The notes under the pieces: generated by a model | The model's input: the letters and a program-made list of their open reading frames with translations, nothing else | Told to the model about the DNA's origin: nothing | Database searches by the model: none | Made by a program: the position numbers and the translations under genes | In this document: positions 1 to 8,646 of the stretch, in pieces | How the letters are laid out: each line of letters opens with the position of its first letter | Numbering within the stretch: position 1 is the stretch's first letter | Assembly: GCF_001613265.1 (NCBI RefSeq) | Contig: NZ_BDCA01000001.1 | Coordinates: forward strand, 682,001-746,000 | Source: Nocardia vermiculata NBRC 100427 | Lineage (GTDB): Bacteria > Actinomycetota > Actinomycetes > Mycobacteriales > Mycobacteriaceae | Length of the DNA: 64,000 nucleotides | Reading direction: 5' to 3'

Positions 1-1307
1 GTCCAGGTGCGCGCCGGATCGACGATCGCGATATCGGCGTCGCCGCCGACCGTCAAGCGCCCCTTGCCGGGCAGGCCGTAGCGGTCGGCCGGATTCGACG
101 CGGTGAGCTGGGCGATGCGCCGCAGCGACAGTCCGCGCCGGGTGCCCTCGGTGATCAGCCCGGGCAGCAGGTATTCGGTACCGCCGAAGCCGGACTTGGC
201 GGCGAACACATCGTCGCGATCCTCGCCGAATTTCACCTCGTCCTTGCAGCAGGCATGATCGGAGACGACCCAGTCGATATCGCCGGCCAGCAGATGCTCC
301 CACAGCGCCTCGACGTCCTCGCGCGGGCGGATCGGCGGATTCACCTTGGCTCCCAGCCCGTTCACATTGTCGATATCGGTGAGCAAGTGGCCGATGGTGA
401 CCTCACGCCGGAAGTTCACGTGCGGGAACGCCGCCGCCATCTTCATGGCGGCCTTCAGTGCCTTCGCCGAACTCAGATGCAGCAGATTGATATTCGGGAG
501 ACCGGTCTCGTCGGCCAGGAACGAGGCGATGGTGACGGCCAGGCCCTCGGAGTGCTGCGGCCGGGAGGCACTATAGGCGGCCAGTCCGCTCAGCGTCCCC
601 TCCTGCTCCACGAGCTTGGTGTAGGCACTCATGATCTCGGCGGTCTCGCAGTGCAACGACAGCGAGATGTGCTCGGCGAGTTCGGGGTACTGCTCACGGG
701 CCCGCTGCACTCCACGCATGACGAACTCGAAATGCGCGATGTCGTAGCGCTCGTCCTCCGGGATCATCAGGAAGTCGCTCTGCGAGGTCGAGCGCCCGTG
801 CAGACCGTGGCTGCCGTAGAACATGAAGATCTTGAACGAGGTCACGCCCTGGCCGGAGGCCAGGTCGGGAATCTCACCGATGTGCTGCTTCGACATCGGC
901 GCGAGGTGGAAGGCGTAGTCGATATAGCTGCGCCCCGCCGAGGCATCGAGTACCTCGGGGAAGAAGTCGGCGTAGGCGCCGCCCTTGTTCAGGTAGTACT
1001 GCCCGGTGCGCATGTAGGTCAGGGCGGTGGTGACCCCGCCCTGCGCGCTGGCGCGGGATTCGGTGAGCGTGTCCTCGGCGAGCGGGTTGTAGATGCCCCA
1101 GTGCTGATGCGCATCCACCACACCGGGGAATACGAGCTTGCCGGTGGCATCGACGGTCTCGATGCGCTCCGGGTTCTCCGGGCGCAGGTCCGGCCCGATC
1201 GCGGCGATCTTCCCGTCCACGACGAGGACGTCGGCGGTCTCGCCCGCTTCGGGTGCCTCGGCGTCGGGTCGGACGACGGTGCCGTTCTTGATCAGGTAGT
1301 TGGTCAT
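1..1307 (-). CDS. hydantoinase/dihydropyrimidinase-like amidohydrolase (3' end cut by window edge)
   Basis: Cyclic amide hydrolase of the dihydropyrimidinase/allantoinase family. About 435 residues are visible and the C-terminus lies beyond base 1. The N-terminus MTNYLIKNGTVV is the usual small beta-sandwich start. Metal-site features can be read in order: H67 and H69 in DAHQHW, K159 in TSFKIF (the lysine normally carbamylated), LHCETAE, LLHLSS and VVSDHACC. The ATG at 1307 has an AGAAGGAA ribosome binding site. It is 40 bp downstream of the flavoprotein gene, so the two probably form one operon. The substrate (hydantoin, dihydropyrimidine, allantoin or another cyclic amide) cannot be told from the sequence. 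Confidence 0.85.
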   Translation of the reverse strand, partial: MTNYLIKNGTVVRPDAEAPEAGETADVLVVDGKIAAIGPDLRPENPERIETVDATGKLVFPGVVDAHQHWGIYNPLAEDTLTESRASAQGGVTTALTYMRTGQYYLNKGGAYADFFPEVLDASAGRSYIDYAFHLAPMSKQHIGEIPDLASGQGVTSFKIFMFYGSHGLHGRSTSQSDFLMIPEDERYDIAHFEFVMRGVQRAREQYPELAEHISLSLHCETAEIMSAYTKLVEQEGTLSGLAAYSASRPQHSEGLAVTIASFLADETGLPNINLLHLSSAKALKAAMKMAAAFPHVNFRREVTIGHLLTDIDNVNGLGAKVNPPIRPREDVEALWEHLLAGDIDWVVSDHACCKDEVKFGEDRDDVFAAKSGFGGTEYLLPGLITEGTRRGLSLRRIAQLTASNPADRYGLPGKGRLTVGGDADIAIVDPARTW

Positions 1308-1347
1308 ACTCTCGTTCCTTCTGCTCTATGACGAGTAGGCGAATAGG

Positions 1348-2709
1348 TCAGGCGGCGGCCTGCACGTGCTCGGCCGCGAGGTAGGCGAGGCCGAGCGCGG
1401 TGATGAGCCCGTTGCCGGCGAGGTAGCCGCCGGCCCCGTGGCCCGAGATCCCGATCGCCGCGCCGCCGGAGGCGTAGAGGCCCGGGATCGGTGTCCCGCT
1501 CGCCAGGACCCGCGCGTGTTCGTCCACCACCAGGCCGCCCTGGGTGTGGAACAGTGCCGGCGTGATCGCGATGGCGACGTACGGCGCGGCCAGCGGATAC
1601 CGCCGGTCCACTCGGCCCTGCCGATCGGGTTCCGCACCACCGGCCGCGCGCTGGGCCGCGGCCAGCTCGTCGGCGAGTGCATCCGCGGGCACCCCGATGG
1701 CTTCGGCCAGTTCCTCGGCCGACCCGGCACGAATCAGTGAGCCGCCCGCGGCGGCGGTCCGGAAGTCGTCGAATCGTGAGCACAGCTCTTCGATGTGCTC
1801 GTCGATGACGATCCAACCGGCCGCACCGGGCTGGGCGGCGAGGATGGCGGCGAACTCCGAATATCCGGTCGATTCGGGTGCGAAGCGCCGTCCCTCTCGA
1901 TTGACAATAATGCCACCGTGCACAACCGTGGCCCAACCGACCAGGGTCTGACTCCGTGAGGACAGCGCGGCATGCCCTTGATAGGCATCCAGAAATGCGG
2001 TGTCGGCACCCAGCTCCCGCCCGAGCCGCAGCGCGTCACCACGGCTGAACCGGCCGCCGTGGTAGTGGGAGTCGGCGATCTCGGGGATCAGTTCGCGCAC
2101 CAGTGCGCTGTCGGCCCCGAAACCGTTGGTGGCCAACAGGACCGCGTTCGTTTTCAGCGATTCGGTATGTCCGTCCGGAGTGGCGATCTCGACACCCGAC
2201 ACGCGCCCGGACGTGGTATCCACTGCGCGCAGGGACATCGGCGCGATCAGCTCGATGCGCGGGTGTTCTTCGACGCGCCGCACCAGATGCTTCAGGAGCC
2301 GGGACCCGTGCCGGCCGGGGATGGTGTGACACCGATCGGCACTGTGTCCGGGGTAGCGGAAGTCGGTGACGAGTTCGAGGTCGAGGCCCTGCACGTCCGC
2401 CAGCCAGGTGACCAGCGGAGCACCGGCCAGGGCCAGCGCGCCGGCCACTCGGCGGTCTGCCGTCCCACCGGTCTTGCGTTCGATGTCGGCCAGGAAGTGT
2501 TCCGGGCTGTCGTCCACCCCGGCCGCCTGCTGCCAGCGAGTTCCCGCCGCCGGGATCATCGCGGTGCACATCGATGTGTTGTTGCCGCGCTGGAAATGCT
2601 CGTCCGAGTCGATGACGAGCACGGTCGAACCGAGTTCGGCCGCTCGCAGCGCGGCCACGAGGCCACCACCGGCGCCCGCGACGACGAGGTCGATTTCGGG
2701 ACTCTCCAC
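1348..2709 (-). CDS. FAD-binding oxidoreductase, fumarate reductase/ketosteroid dehydrogenase-like
   Basis: Flavoprotein of 453 residues in the FAD_binding_2 superfamily (fumarate reductase flavoprotein, urocanate reductase, 3-ketosteroid dehydrogenase). The N-terminal Rossmann motif VVAGAGGGLVAALRAAE binds FAD. The C-terminal GLYASGGAAIG...GHGAGGYLAGNGL is the typical FAD-closing segment of the family. The GTG start at 2709 follows AGGAGG with 4 bp spacing. It is divergent from the IclR gene and a 17-bp palindrome sits 16 bp upstream, so IclR control is likely. The substrate is unknown; the neighbouring cyclic amidase and acid-processing genes suggest a role in degrading a heterocycle or dicarboxylate. 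Confidence 0.8.
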   Translation of the reverse strand: MESPEIDLVVAGAGGGLVAALRAAELGSTVLVIDSDEHFQRGNNTSMCTAMIPAAGTRWQQAAGVDDSPEHFLADIERKTGGTADRRVAGALALAGAPLVTWLADVQGLDLELVTDFRYPGHSADRCHTIPGRHGSRLLKHLVRRVEEHPRIELIAPMSLRAVDTTSGRVSGVEIATPDGHTESLKTNAVLLATNGFGADSALVRELIPEIADSHYHGGRFSRGDALRLGRELGADTAFLDAYQGHAALSSRSQTLVGWATVVHGGIIVNREGRRFAPESTGYSEFAAILAAQPGAAGWIVIDEHIEELCSRFDDFRTAAAGGSLIRAGSAEELAEAIGVPADALADELAAAQRAAGGAEPDRQGRVDRRYPLAAPYVAIAITPALFHTQGGLVVDEHARVLASGTPIPGLYASGGAAIGISGHGAGGYLAGNGLITALGLAYLAAEHVQAAA

Positions 2710-2724
2710 CCTTCCTCCTAACTC

Positions 2725-2741
2725 GTTCCGCTGAGCGGAAC
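2725..2741. promoter_or_regulatory. putative IclR operator O1 (perfect 8+1+8 palindrome)
   Basis: GTTCCGCTGAGCGGAAC is a perfect inverted repeat, 16 bp upstream of the flavoprotein start. A second copy matching at 13 of 17 positions lies at 2855-2871, near the divergent IclR gene. Position and repetition point to IclR binding, but this is inference. Confidence 0.55.
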
Positions 2742-2854
2742 ATCAGAATGTGGTACTCAGCACTATGCACGTTCAGCCAACGGCGCGCAAGGTCTCCCTA
2801 CTGGTTTTACTTTCCGGAAACGCGGTTATAACTCAAACCGATAGCTAGACAATC

Positions 2855-2871
2855 GTTTCGCTAGGCGGTAC
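2855..2871. promoter_or_regulatory. putative IclR operator O2 (degenerate copy of O1)
   Basis: GTTTCGCTAGGCGGTAC matches the palindrome at 2725-2741 at 13 of 17 positions. It lies 48 bp upstream of the IclR ATG. The spacing from O1 (130 bp between starts) would allow separate control of the two divergent promoters. Confidence 0.45.
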
Positions 2872-2919
2872 AACTAGCTCAGGCCTTGTTCGGTGACACA
2901 GCGAAGAAACGGAGCCACG

Positions 2920-3714
2920 ATGGAGCCCTCCGGTGGAGGCACCACAGCCGCGGCTCGGGCGGCGGAAGTGCTGCTCGAATTCGGGCGACGGTCGAGTGCA
3001 TTGGGCGTCTCGGAGATCGCCCGGGCGACCGGGATGTCGAAGGCGGTCGCCCACCGCATCCTGACCACCTTCGTCGAATGCGGATTACTGCTGTACGAGC
3101 CCGACACCCGCCGATACCTGCTCGGACCGGCTGCGGCCACCCTCGGCGCCCGCGCACTGGACGTGTCACCGCTGCGCCGCAAGGCGCGCGAGGCACTGGT
3201 CGACCTGCAGCAGGTCACCGGCGAGACGGCGACGGTATCCGGTCGCGTGCCGGGCGGACGCGTCTATCTCGACCAGGTCGAGAGCACCCAGGAGATCAAG
3301 ATGACCGTCGAGCTGGGACGACGGTTCGACCTGCACAGCGGCTCCTCCGGCCGCGTCATCGCCGCCCATCTGTCCGATGACGAGCAGGAAGATCTGCTGT
3401 CGCGGCCGCTCGAGCGCCTGACCACCACGACCGTCGTGGACCCTGCTGCGTTGCGCGACATCCTGCGAGCCGCCCGGCAGCGGGGAGTGTGCCGCTCCAC
3501 GGGCGAACGACAGGAGGGGGCCGGCTCGATCGCGGCGGCGGTCTTCGGAGCGGACGGATCGGTGATCGGCGCGGTCTCGGTGTGCGGTCCCAGCTACCGG
3601 ATGACCGACGAGGCCTGCGACCGCTACGAAGAGCCGGTTCTCGAAGCCGCACAGCGTATCTCCCGCGCTCTCGGCTACCGTCCGCCGAATTCGGCTGCCG
3701 CGGAGGCGAAATGA
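2920..3714 (+). CDS. IclR family transcriptional regulator
   Basis: Regulator of 264 residues with an N-terminal winged helix (LGVSEIARATGMSKAVAHRILTTF is the recognition region) and a C-terminal IclR effector-binding domain with SSGRVIAAHL and a GAGSIAAAVF-type segment. The ATG at 2920 has GGAG five bases upstream; an in-frame GTG at 2893 lacks a ribosome binding site and was not chosen. Its stop overlaps the start of the CitE-like gene (ATGA), so it heads a plus-strand operon running to 6811 and probably senses a pathway intermediate. Twin palindromes upstream suggest autoregulation. Confidence 0.88.
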   Translation: MEPSGGGTTAAARAAEVLLEFGRRSSALGVSEIARATGMSKAVAHRILTTFVECGLLLYEPDTRRYLLGPAAATLGARALDVSPLRRKAREALVDLQQVTGETATVSGRVPGGRVYLDQVESTQEIKMTVELGRRFDLHSGSSGRVIAAHLSDDEQEDLLSRPLERLTTTTVVDPAALRDILRAARQRGVCRSTGERQEGAGSIAAAVFGADGSVIGAVSVCGPSYRMTDEACDRYEEPVLEAAQRISRALGYRPPNSAAAEAK

Positions 3715-4544
3715 TCCCCCGCAGCTGGCTCTACGTACCCGGTCATCGGGTCGAGCGGATCGGCAAGGCGTTCGCCAGTGCCGCCGACGCGGTCGTCATC
3801 GATCTCGAGGATGCCGTCCCGGTCGACGCGAAAGACCGCGCCCTGGACAACGCGCTCGCCGCACTGCGGGACGCACCCCCGGGCCGCCTGATCTGGTTGC
3901 GGCTGAACGCGGTCGGGTCACCGTGGCTCGACAACGAACTCCGGGCTCTGGAATCCGCGGCCGAGCTCCCGTCGGGTGTTCGACTGCCGAAAGCCGAAGC
4001 GCCCGAATCAGTTTCGGCGGCAGCCGGACGAATCCGCTGCCCGGTGCATGCCATCGTCGAATCCGCCGCGGGGTTGCTCGCGGCGCCACGGATCGCGCAG
4101 TGCCATCCCCGGGTCACCGGAATCGCACTGGGCGAGGCCGACCTCGCGGCCGATCTGCGGGTGCACCCCGGGGGCCTGGCCTGGGCACGGGGATGGATCG
4201 TCGCCGCGTCCCGCGCCGCGGGGCTGGGGTCGCCGGTGCAGAGCGTCTGGACCGCCGTCGACGATCTCGCCGGCCTGACCGAAACATCGCGTGCCGGGCT
4301 CGCCGCGGGGTTCTTCGGCCGGTCGGTCGTCCATCCGAAACAGATCGAGATAGTCAACAACGCCTATACGCCCACATCGGACGAGCAACGACGAGCTCGT
4401 CGAATCATCGACCGGGCCGCGACATCGCTCGCCGCCGGCGAAACAGCCGTACTCGACGAGGACGGCCGCTTCATCGACCCCGCCGTGGTCGCGAACGCCC
4501 GCGTGGTCCTCGATCGGGCGGCAGCGACTCAGTATCAGGAGTGA
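3711..4544 (+). CDS. CitE-like HpcH/HpaI aldolase/citrate lyase family protein
   Basis: TIM-barrel lyase of 277 residues related to the citrate lyase beta subunit and malyl-CoA-type lyases. Visible features are the N-terminal SWLYVPGHR, the metal-site segment VIDLEDAVP, VRLPKAE, the ALGEADLAADL loop and the C-terminal VHPKQIEIVN signature. The family cleaves or forms C-C bonds in acyl-CoA thioesters such as malyl-CoA or citramalyl-CoA. Translation is coupled to the IclR gene through an ATGA overlap, with CGGAGG upstream. No alpha or gamma citrate lyase subunit is nearby, so a stand-alone CoA-ester lyase role is more likely than true citrate lyase. Confidence 0.82.
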   Translation: MIPRSWLYVPGHRVERIGKAFASAADAVVIDLEDAVPVDAKDRALDNALAALRDAPPGRLIWLRLNAVGSPWLDNELRALESAAELPSGVRLPKAEAPESVSAAAGRIRCPVHAIVESAAGLLAAPRIAQCHPRVTGIALGEADLAADLRVHPGGLAWARGWIVAASRAAGLGSPVQSVWTAVDDLAGLTETSRAGLAAGFFGRSVVHPKQIEIVNNAYTPTSDEQRRARRIIDRAATSLAAGETAVLDEDGRFIDPAVVANARVVLDRAAATQYQE

Positions 4545-4547
4545 AAT

Positions 4548-5387
4548 ATGACCACACGTACCGTCAGCACCGAACCCGACGCGCTGTTGCACGCCGTCAC
4601 ATCCACCGACGTGGACACGGTGGAACTCGGGCACCCGCACACGACCGGCATGCCGTGCTCACCCAACCACCCCGGCTTCCGGATGACTCTGATCCGCCGG
4701 CACGGCGATATGGTCCGCCCCGACGGTGGGTCCGCGTCCAACGAGATCATCGTGACCGGTGGACACGTCGGAACCCATGTCGACGCGCTCTCCCATGTCA
4801 GCCACGAGGGAAAGCTGCACGGCGGTGTGGACGCGCAGGAGGCGCAGCTGGGCGGCCGATTCTCCCAACTGGGCGCGGAATCCATTCCGTTCCTGCTCCG
4901 CCGAGGCCTGCTGCTGGATGTGGCGCGCGTGCGGGGCGTCGACACCCTGGAGGCCGGGCAGGCCGTCACCGAACAGGATCTGTGCGACGCCGCCGACGCG
5001 GCCGGCGTGCGCCCGCGCCGCGGCGACGTGGTACTCATCCGCACCGGTTGGGCCCGGCATTTCGACGAGCCGCAGCGTTACCTCGGACAGCAGGACGGCG
5101 TTCCCGGCGCCGACGTCAGCGCCGCGCGCTGGCTCGCCGAGGCGGGCATCGTGGCCGCCGGCGCGGATACCACCGCGTTCGAGCAGATCCCGGCGGGCAA
5201 GGGCCACAGCGTGCTCCCCGTTCATCGAGTCCTGCTGGTGGACAATGGTATCCACATCATCGAGCACCTGAACCTGGAGCACGCGAGCGAGCGCGGCCTC
5301 ACCGAGTTCACGTTCGTCATGGCTCCGCTGCGGATCACGGGCGGAACCGGTTCACCGGTGCGTCCGGTGGCGGTGGTCGCCCGATGA
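4548..5387 (+). CDS. cyclase family protein (kynurenine formamidase-like)
   Basis: Metal-dependent hydrolase of 279 residues in the cyclase/KynB-type family. The signature GGHVGTHVDALSHVSHEGKLHGG supplies the His/Asp metal ligands, and VVLIRTGW and AGADTTAFEQ are typical core segments. Family members hydrolyse N-formylkynurenine, isatin or similar cyclic or formyl amides. The ATG at 4548 follows CAGGAG, three bases after the CitE-like stop, and the 3' end overlaps the next gene by ATGA. The location with a hydantoinase-like gene suggests opening of a cyclic amide or lactone, but the substrate is not known. Confidence 0.82.
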   Translation: MTTRTVSTEPDALLHAVTSTDVDTVELGHPHTTGMPCSPNHPGFRMTLIRRHGDMVRPDGGSASNEIIVTGGHVGTHVDALSHVSHEGKLHGGVDAQEAQLGGRFSQLGAESIPFLLRRGLLLDVARVRGVDTLEAGQAVTEQDLCDAADAAGVRPRRGDVVLIRTGWARHFDEPQRYLGQQDGVPGADVSAARWLAEAGIVAAGADTTAFEQIPAGKGHSVLPVHRVLLVDNGIHIIEHLNLEHASERGLTEFTFVMAPLRITGGTGSPVRPVAVVAR

Positions 5388-6811
5388 GCACGACTACCCG
5401 GCACGACCTGCAAGGGACCGTCGTCGGTCGGCTGGCCGCGCTCGCCGACCGGATCCGGATCGATGGCCTACCCGCCGACTTGCACCGCGACGTCGCTCGT
5501 CGGGTGCTCGATGTTCTCGGCAATTCTCTTGCCGCCCAGGGGCAACCGTCCGCGCGGGCGGTGACCGCGGTGGCTCGCGGCTGGGGCGGTGACCCCGCCG
5601 CCACCGGCATCGGCACCGGCGCCCGCTTCCCGGCTGCCACCGCGGCACTGGTGAACGGCACCCTCGCCCATTCCATGGATTCCGACGACACCCACCTGCC
5701 CTCGGTCCTGCATCCGTCCGCGTCGGTGATCCCCGCCGCCCTGGCCGTGGGTGAGGCGGTCGCGGCGACGGGTGCTGCGGTACTCGACGCCGCGGGAGTC
5801 GGTATCGAGATCGCGGTGCGCCTGGGGATGGGCGGCTACGACGAGGAACTCGGCAACTCCGAGTTCTTCGAGCGCGGTCAGCACGCCACCTCGATCTGTG
5901 GTGCGGTCGGCTCCGCCGCCGCGGCCGCGATGCTGTACGGCCTCGACGCCGAAGGTATCGCCGACGCGATGGGTATCGCTGCCAGTTTCGGTGCCGGCCT
6001 GCTCGAGGCCAACCGGACCGGCGGCACGGTCAAGCGTGCGCACTGTGGCTGGGCCGCACATTCGGGGGTGACCGCGGCCGAGCTCGCCCGACACGGTCTC
6101 ACCGGGCCACCGACCGTTATCGAGGGCCGATTCGGATTCCTGTACGCGTTCTGCGGTGACCGCGGCGATGCCGCCAAGGTGACCGTGGACCTGGGCGAGC
6201 AGTGGGAACTGCCGGGCATCTTCTTCAAGCCGTATCCGTGCAACCACTTCACGCATGCGGGCATCGATGCCGCCCGTACCCTGCGGAGCGGCGGGCTCGA
6301 TCCCGACGACATCGTCGAGATCGATCTCGGCGTGCCGACCCCCGTACTCCGCACCATCGCCGAACCGGCCGAGTCGAAGGCCGCCCCGGAGTCGGGATAT
6401 CACGCGGCGTTCTCCGGTCCGTTCACGGTGGCGCGCGCACTGCTGGGCGGGTCCGGACTCGGTGTCGGGCATCGCGATTTCACCGACGAGGCGGCCCGGG
6501 ACCCGCGCACGCTCGCGCTCGCGGCCCTGGTCACCGCACACAGTGACGACCGATGCGATGAGATCTATCCGCACCAGTTCCCGGCCGTACTGCGGGTGCG
6601 AACCCGCGCGGGCACCTGGCACGAAGCACGGGTCGACCACAATCGTGGCGGACCGGTGCACCCGCTCTCCGACGCCGAACTCACCCGCAAGTTCGAGCTC
6701 AACGTCGAGGGCCGGCTGGCCGCAGACGTCGCGCAGTCGGTCGCCGCGCAGGCCTTGGGCCTGTCCACGGCCGATTCACTCGACGCGCTGCTGGCAACCG
6801 TGCGGGACTGA
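5384..6811 (+). CDS. MmgE/PrpD family protein
   Basis: Protein of 475 residues in the MmgE/PrpD family, which includes 2-methylcitrate dehydratase and cis-aconitate decarboxylase. Recognisable stretches are VNGTLAHSMDSDDTH near residue 90, GAGLLEANRTGGTVKRAHCGWAAHSGV in the middle, and the FKPYPCNHFTHAGIDA segment. The start overlaps the preceding stop (ATGA). No prpB or prpC is nearby, so a dedicated methylcitrate cycle is not indicated. The gene more likely acts on a substituted carboxylic acid in the same pathway as the CitE-like lyase. A hairpin follows at 6832. Confidence 0.85.
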   Translation: MSTTTRHDLQGTVVGRLAALADRIRIDGLPADLHRDVARRVLDVLGNSLAAQGQPSARAVTAVARGWGGDPAATGIGTGARFPAATAALVNGTLAHSMDSDDTHLPSVLHPSASVIPAALAVGEAVAATGAAVLDAAGVGIEIAVRLGMGGYDEELGNSEFFERGQHATSICGAVGSAAAAAMLYGLDAEGIADAMGIAASFGAGLLEANRTGGTVKRAHCGWAAHSGVTAAELARHGLTGPPTVIEGRFGFLYAFCGDRGDAAKVTVDLGEQWELPGIFFKPYPCNHFTHAGIDAARTLRSGGLDPDDIVEIDLGVPTPVLRTIAEPAESKAAPESGYHAAFSGPFTVARALLGGSGLGVGHRDFTDEAARDPRTLALAALVTAHSDDRCDEIYPHQFPAVLRVRTRAGTWHEARVDHNRGGPVHPLSDAELTRKFELNVEGRLAADVAQSVAAQALGLSTADSLDALLATVRD

Positions 6812-6831
6812 CTTCCCGGACGGCAAAGCAG

Positions 6832-6865
6832 GCCACCGCCGGGTCCGGACGGATCCGGCGGTGGC
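6832..6865 (+). terminator. putative terminator of the IclR-PrpD operon
   Basis: An 11-bp inverted repeat, GCCACCGCCGG and CCGGCGGTGGC, surrounds a 12-nt loop 20 bp after the MmgE/PrpD stop and is followed by a short pyrimidine run (GCTTTCC). There is no long T-tract. Confidence 0.6.
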
Positions 6866-6923
6866 GCTTTCCATTCACCGGGAGCCTCACACCACCCGGG
6901 CACAGGTCCGTTAACGTCGATCG

Positions 6924-7811
6924 ATGCAGTACGCAGTGATCGCACCCTCCGCAACCGGTACGACCGCCGATCCGCAGTGGATCGGCGAATACGCCCGCCA
7001 CGCCGAGTCCTGTGGCTTCGAATCCCTCGTGCTGGTCGAACATCCGGTGGTCATCAGCGGATATTCCAGCGTCTACCCGTACGCCAGTTCCGGAAAGATG
7101 GAGATCCCCGAGAGCTGCCCGATCCCCGACCCCCTGGACACCCTCGCGTACCTGGCCGCCGTTACCACGACGATCGGCCTGGCCACCGGCGTGCTGATCC
7201 TGCCCAATCACCACCCGGTGACGCTGGCCAAGCGAGTCGCCACGGTGGACCGGCTCTGCGGCGGCCGGGTCCGGCTCTGTGTGGGGGTGGGCTGGATGCG
7301 CGAGGAGATCGAGGCCTGCGGCGCCGAATTCAGCACCCGGGGCCGCCGCACCGATGAATCGATCCAGGTGATGCGCGCCTTGTGGGCGGAGCCGGGCCCC
7401 GGTGGCGCCACCCACCACGGTGAGTTCTTCGATTTCGACAACGCACTGTCCTACCCGAAACCCGTGCGACCCGAGGGTGTTCCGATCCACATCGGTGGCC
7501 ACTCCGCGGCGGCCGCCCGGCGCGCCGGCCGCTACGGGGACGGTCTGCAGCCACTGGGGCTGGCCGGGGAGGAACTGCGCGCCACTGTAGCGCTGATGCG
7601 CGAGACTGCCGAACGCGCCGACCGCGACCCCGACGCCCTGGAACTCACGTTGGGACATCTGGTCACCCGGATCACGCCGGAACGTGCCGGCAAGCTGGCC
7701 GACCTCGGCGCGGACCGCCTGGTGCTGGCACCGAGCGACACCTCGGACCTGGAGCAGGCGAAAGACGAACTGTCGGCCTGCGCCGAGCGGCTGAATTTGA
7801 TTCGTCGCTGA
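6924..7811 (+). CDS. LLM class (luciferase-like) F420-dependent oxidoreductase
   Basis: TIM-barrel oxidoreductase of 295 residues. Typical features are the N-terminal EYARHAESCGFESLVLVEH, TTTIGLATGVLILPNHHPV, the central RLCGGRVRLCVGVGWMREEIEACG and the C-terminal PIHIGGHSAAAARRAGRYGDG. Members of this subgroup in mycobacteria and nocardiae use coenzyme F420, with unknown substrates in most cases. It has its own 112-bp upstream gap after a hairpin, so it may be transcribed separately from the PrpD operon. Another hairpin at 7828 follows. Confidence 0.85.
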   Translation: MQYAVIAPSATGTTADPQWIGEYARHAESCGFESLVLVEHPVVISGYSSVYPYASSGKMEIPESCPIPDPLDTLAYLAAVTTTIGLATGVLILPNHHPVTLAKRVATVDRLCGGRVRLCVGVGWMREEIEACGAEFSTRGRRTDESIQVMRALWAEPGPGGATHHGEFFDFDNALSYPKPVRPEGVPIHIGGHSAAAARRAGRYGDGLQPLGLAGEELRATVALMRETAERADRDPDALELTLGHLVTRITPERAGKLADLGADRLVLAPSDTSDLEQAKDELSACAERLNLIRR

Positions 7812-7827
7812 TTACCCACATCTCGCC

Positions 7828-7858
7828 CCGGCGCCCCGGCTGTTCAGCCGGGCGCCGG
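7828..7858. terminator. GC-rich hairpin after the F420 oxidoreductase gene
   Basis: CCGGCGCCCCGGCT pairs with AGCCGGGCGCCGG around a very short loop, with one unpaired C. It lies between the plus-strand oxidoreductase and the minus-strand tRNA-Pro and could stop transcription from either side. Confidence 0.5.
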
Positions 7859-7870
7859 ATCGGCGTGAAA

Positions 7871-7947
7871 TGGTCGGGATGACAGGATTTGAACCTGCGA
7901 CCCTCCGCTCCCAAAGCGGATGCGCTACCAAGCTGCGCTACATCCCG
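7871..7947 (-). tRNA. tRNA-Pro (anticodon TGG)
   Basis: Read on the minus strand, the acceptor CGGGATG pairs with CATCCCG, followed by discriminator A and an encoded CCA (7871-7873). The D-arm GCGCAGCTTGGTAGCGC and T-arm GGTTCAAATCC are canonical. The anticodon loop TTTGGGA gives TGG. Confidence 0.95.
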
Positions 7948-8025
7948 TGGCCGCCCGGCGCGGGCGCCGAGACCTCCCGAGTGGGCGGAGCCCGTGGCCG
8001 GGGATCTGTACGATCCCCATGTCGG

Positions 8026-8096
<71 letters not shown>

Positions 8097-8646
8097 AGGC
8101 ATACGACACCATTGGGATCGCCACGATGTCGTCTGCGTGTAGGACTGTACCGAACTTCACGGACGGAATGCCAATCGGGCACCCCCGACTTTTCCGGTGC
8201 CACCACTCCACCACCGTCCCGACGCCCCGGTGGCAGCGATTCATCTTGTGATACTCATCACCGAAATCGTGATAGTCGAGTGCTATCACCGAGCAGACGC
8301 CCCGAATGACCTCGAACAACACCTTTTCACGGAACCACCTGCGGACCAACGGCCCGAGCGTATGCAACACGCCGCAGGCGACACACGGGGTCCCGGTGTA
8401 ACACCATGGGTACGGCAGCGATCACACTGCCGATCGCCATTCGCGAGGTATCGGAACAGGTTGCAAATCAGCGTCTTTCGATACCGGGTGGCTTGCTATG
8501 ATCCTTTTTGCCGGACGGGGGTTTCTGGAAAGGGGGCGGTGAGCGTGCGCCGAAGGTGTACTCGACCGCGAAGCAGTGAGCGCGTTCCGGAGGGCGTGAC
8601 CGGCCGGAGCGCCGGCGTCGACGACGTCTGCGCGAGGTGATCGGCG
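8097..8646. other. 550-bp intergenic region without a convincing gene
   Basis: This stretch separates tRNA-Gly (minus) from the GGDEF gene (plus). The open frames here have no recognisable domain and poor codon use. It contains operator-like palindromes at 8248-8289 and a possible -10 element TATGAT at 8497-8502, about 145 bp upstream of the GGDEF start. The tRNA promoter must also lie here, on the minus strand. Confidence 0.6.
8248..8289. promoter_or_regulatory. tandem operator-like palindromes built on GTGAT/ATCAC
   Basis: Two inverted repeats follow each other: GTGAT-4-ATCAC at 8248-8261 and GTGATAG-7-CTATCAC at 8269-8289. They share the GTGAT half-site and are AT-richer than their surroundings. 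A dimeric repressor or activator could bind, acting on the tRNA or the GGDEF promoter. No binding protein can be assigned. Confidence 0.35.

Noticed and set aside
3923..5383. Open frame upstream of and fused to the MmgE/PrpD gene (total 962 residues)
   Set aside because: The first part overlaps the CitE-like and cyclase genes and is low-complexity Arg-rich. The PrpD start at 5384 with ATGA overlap is convincing.
8197..8640. 147-residue open frame before the GGDEF gene
   Set aside because: Poor codon use, no ribosome binding site of note, no domain, and operator-like palindromes and a possible -10 within it.
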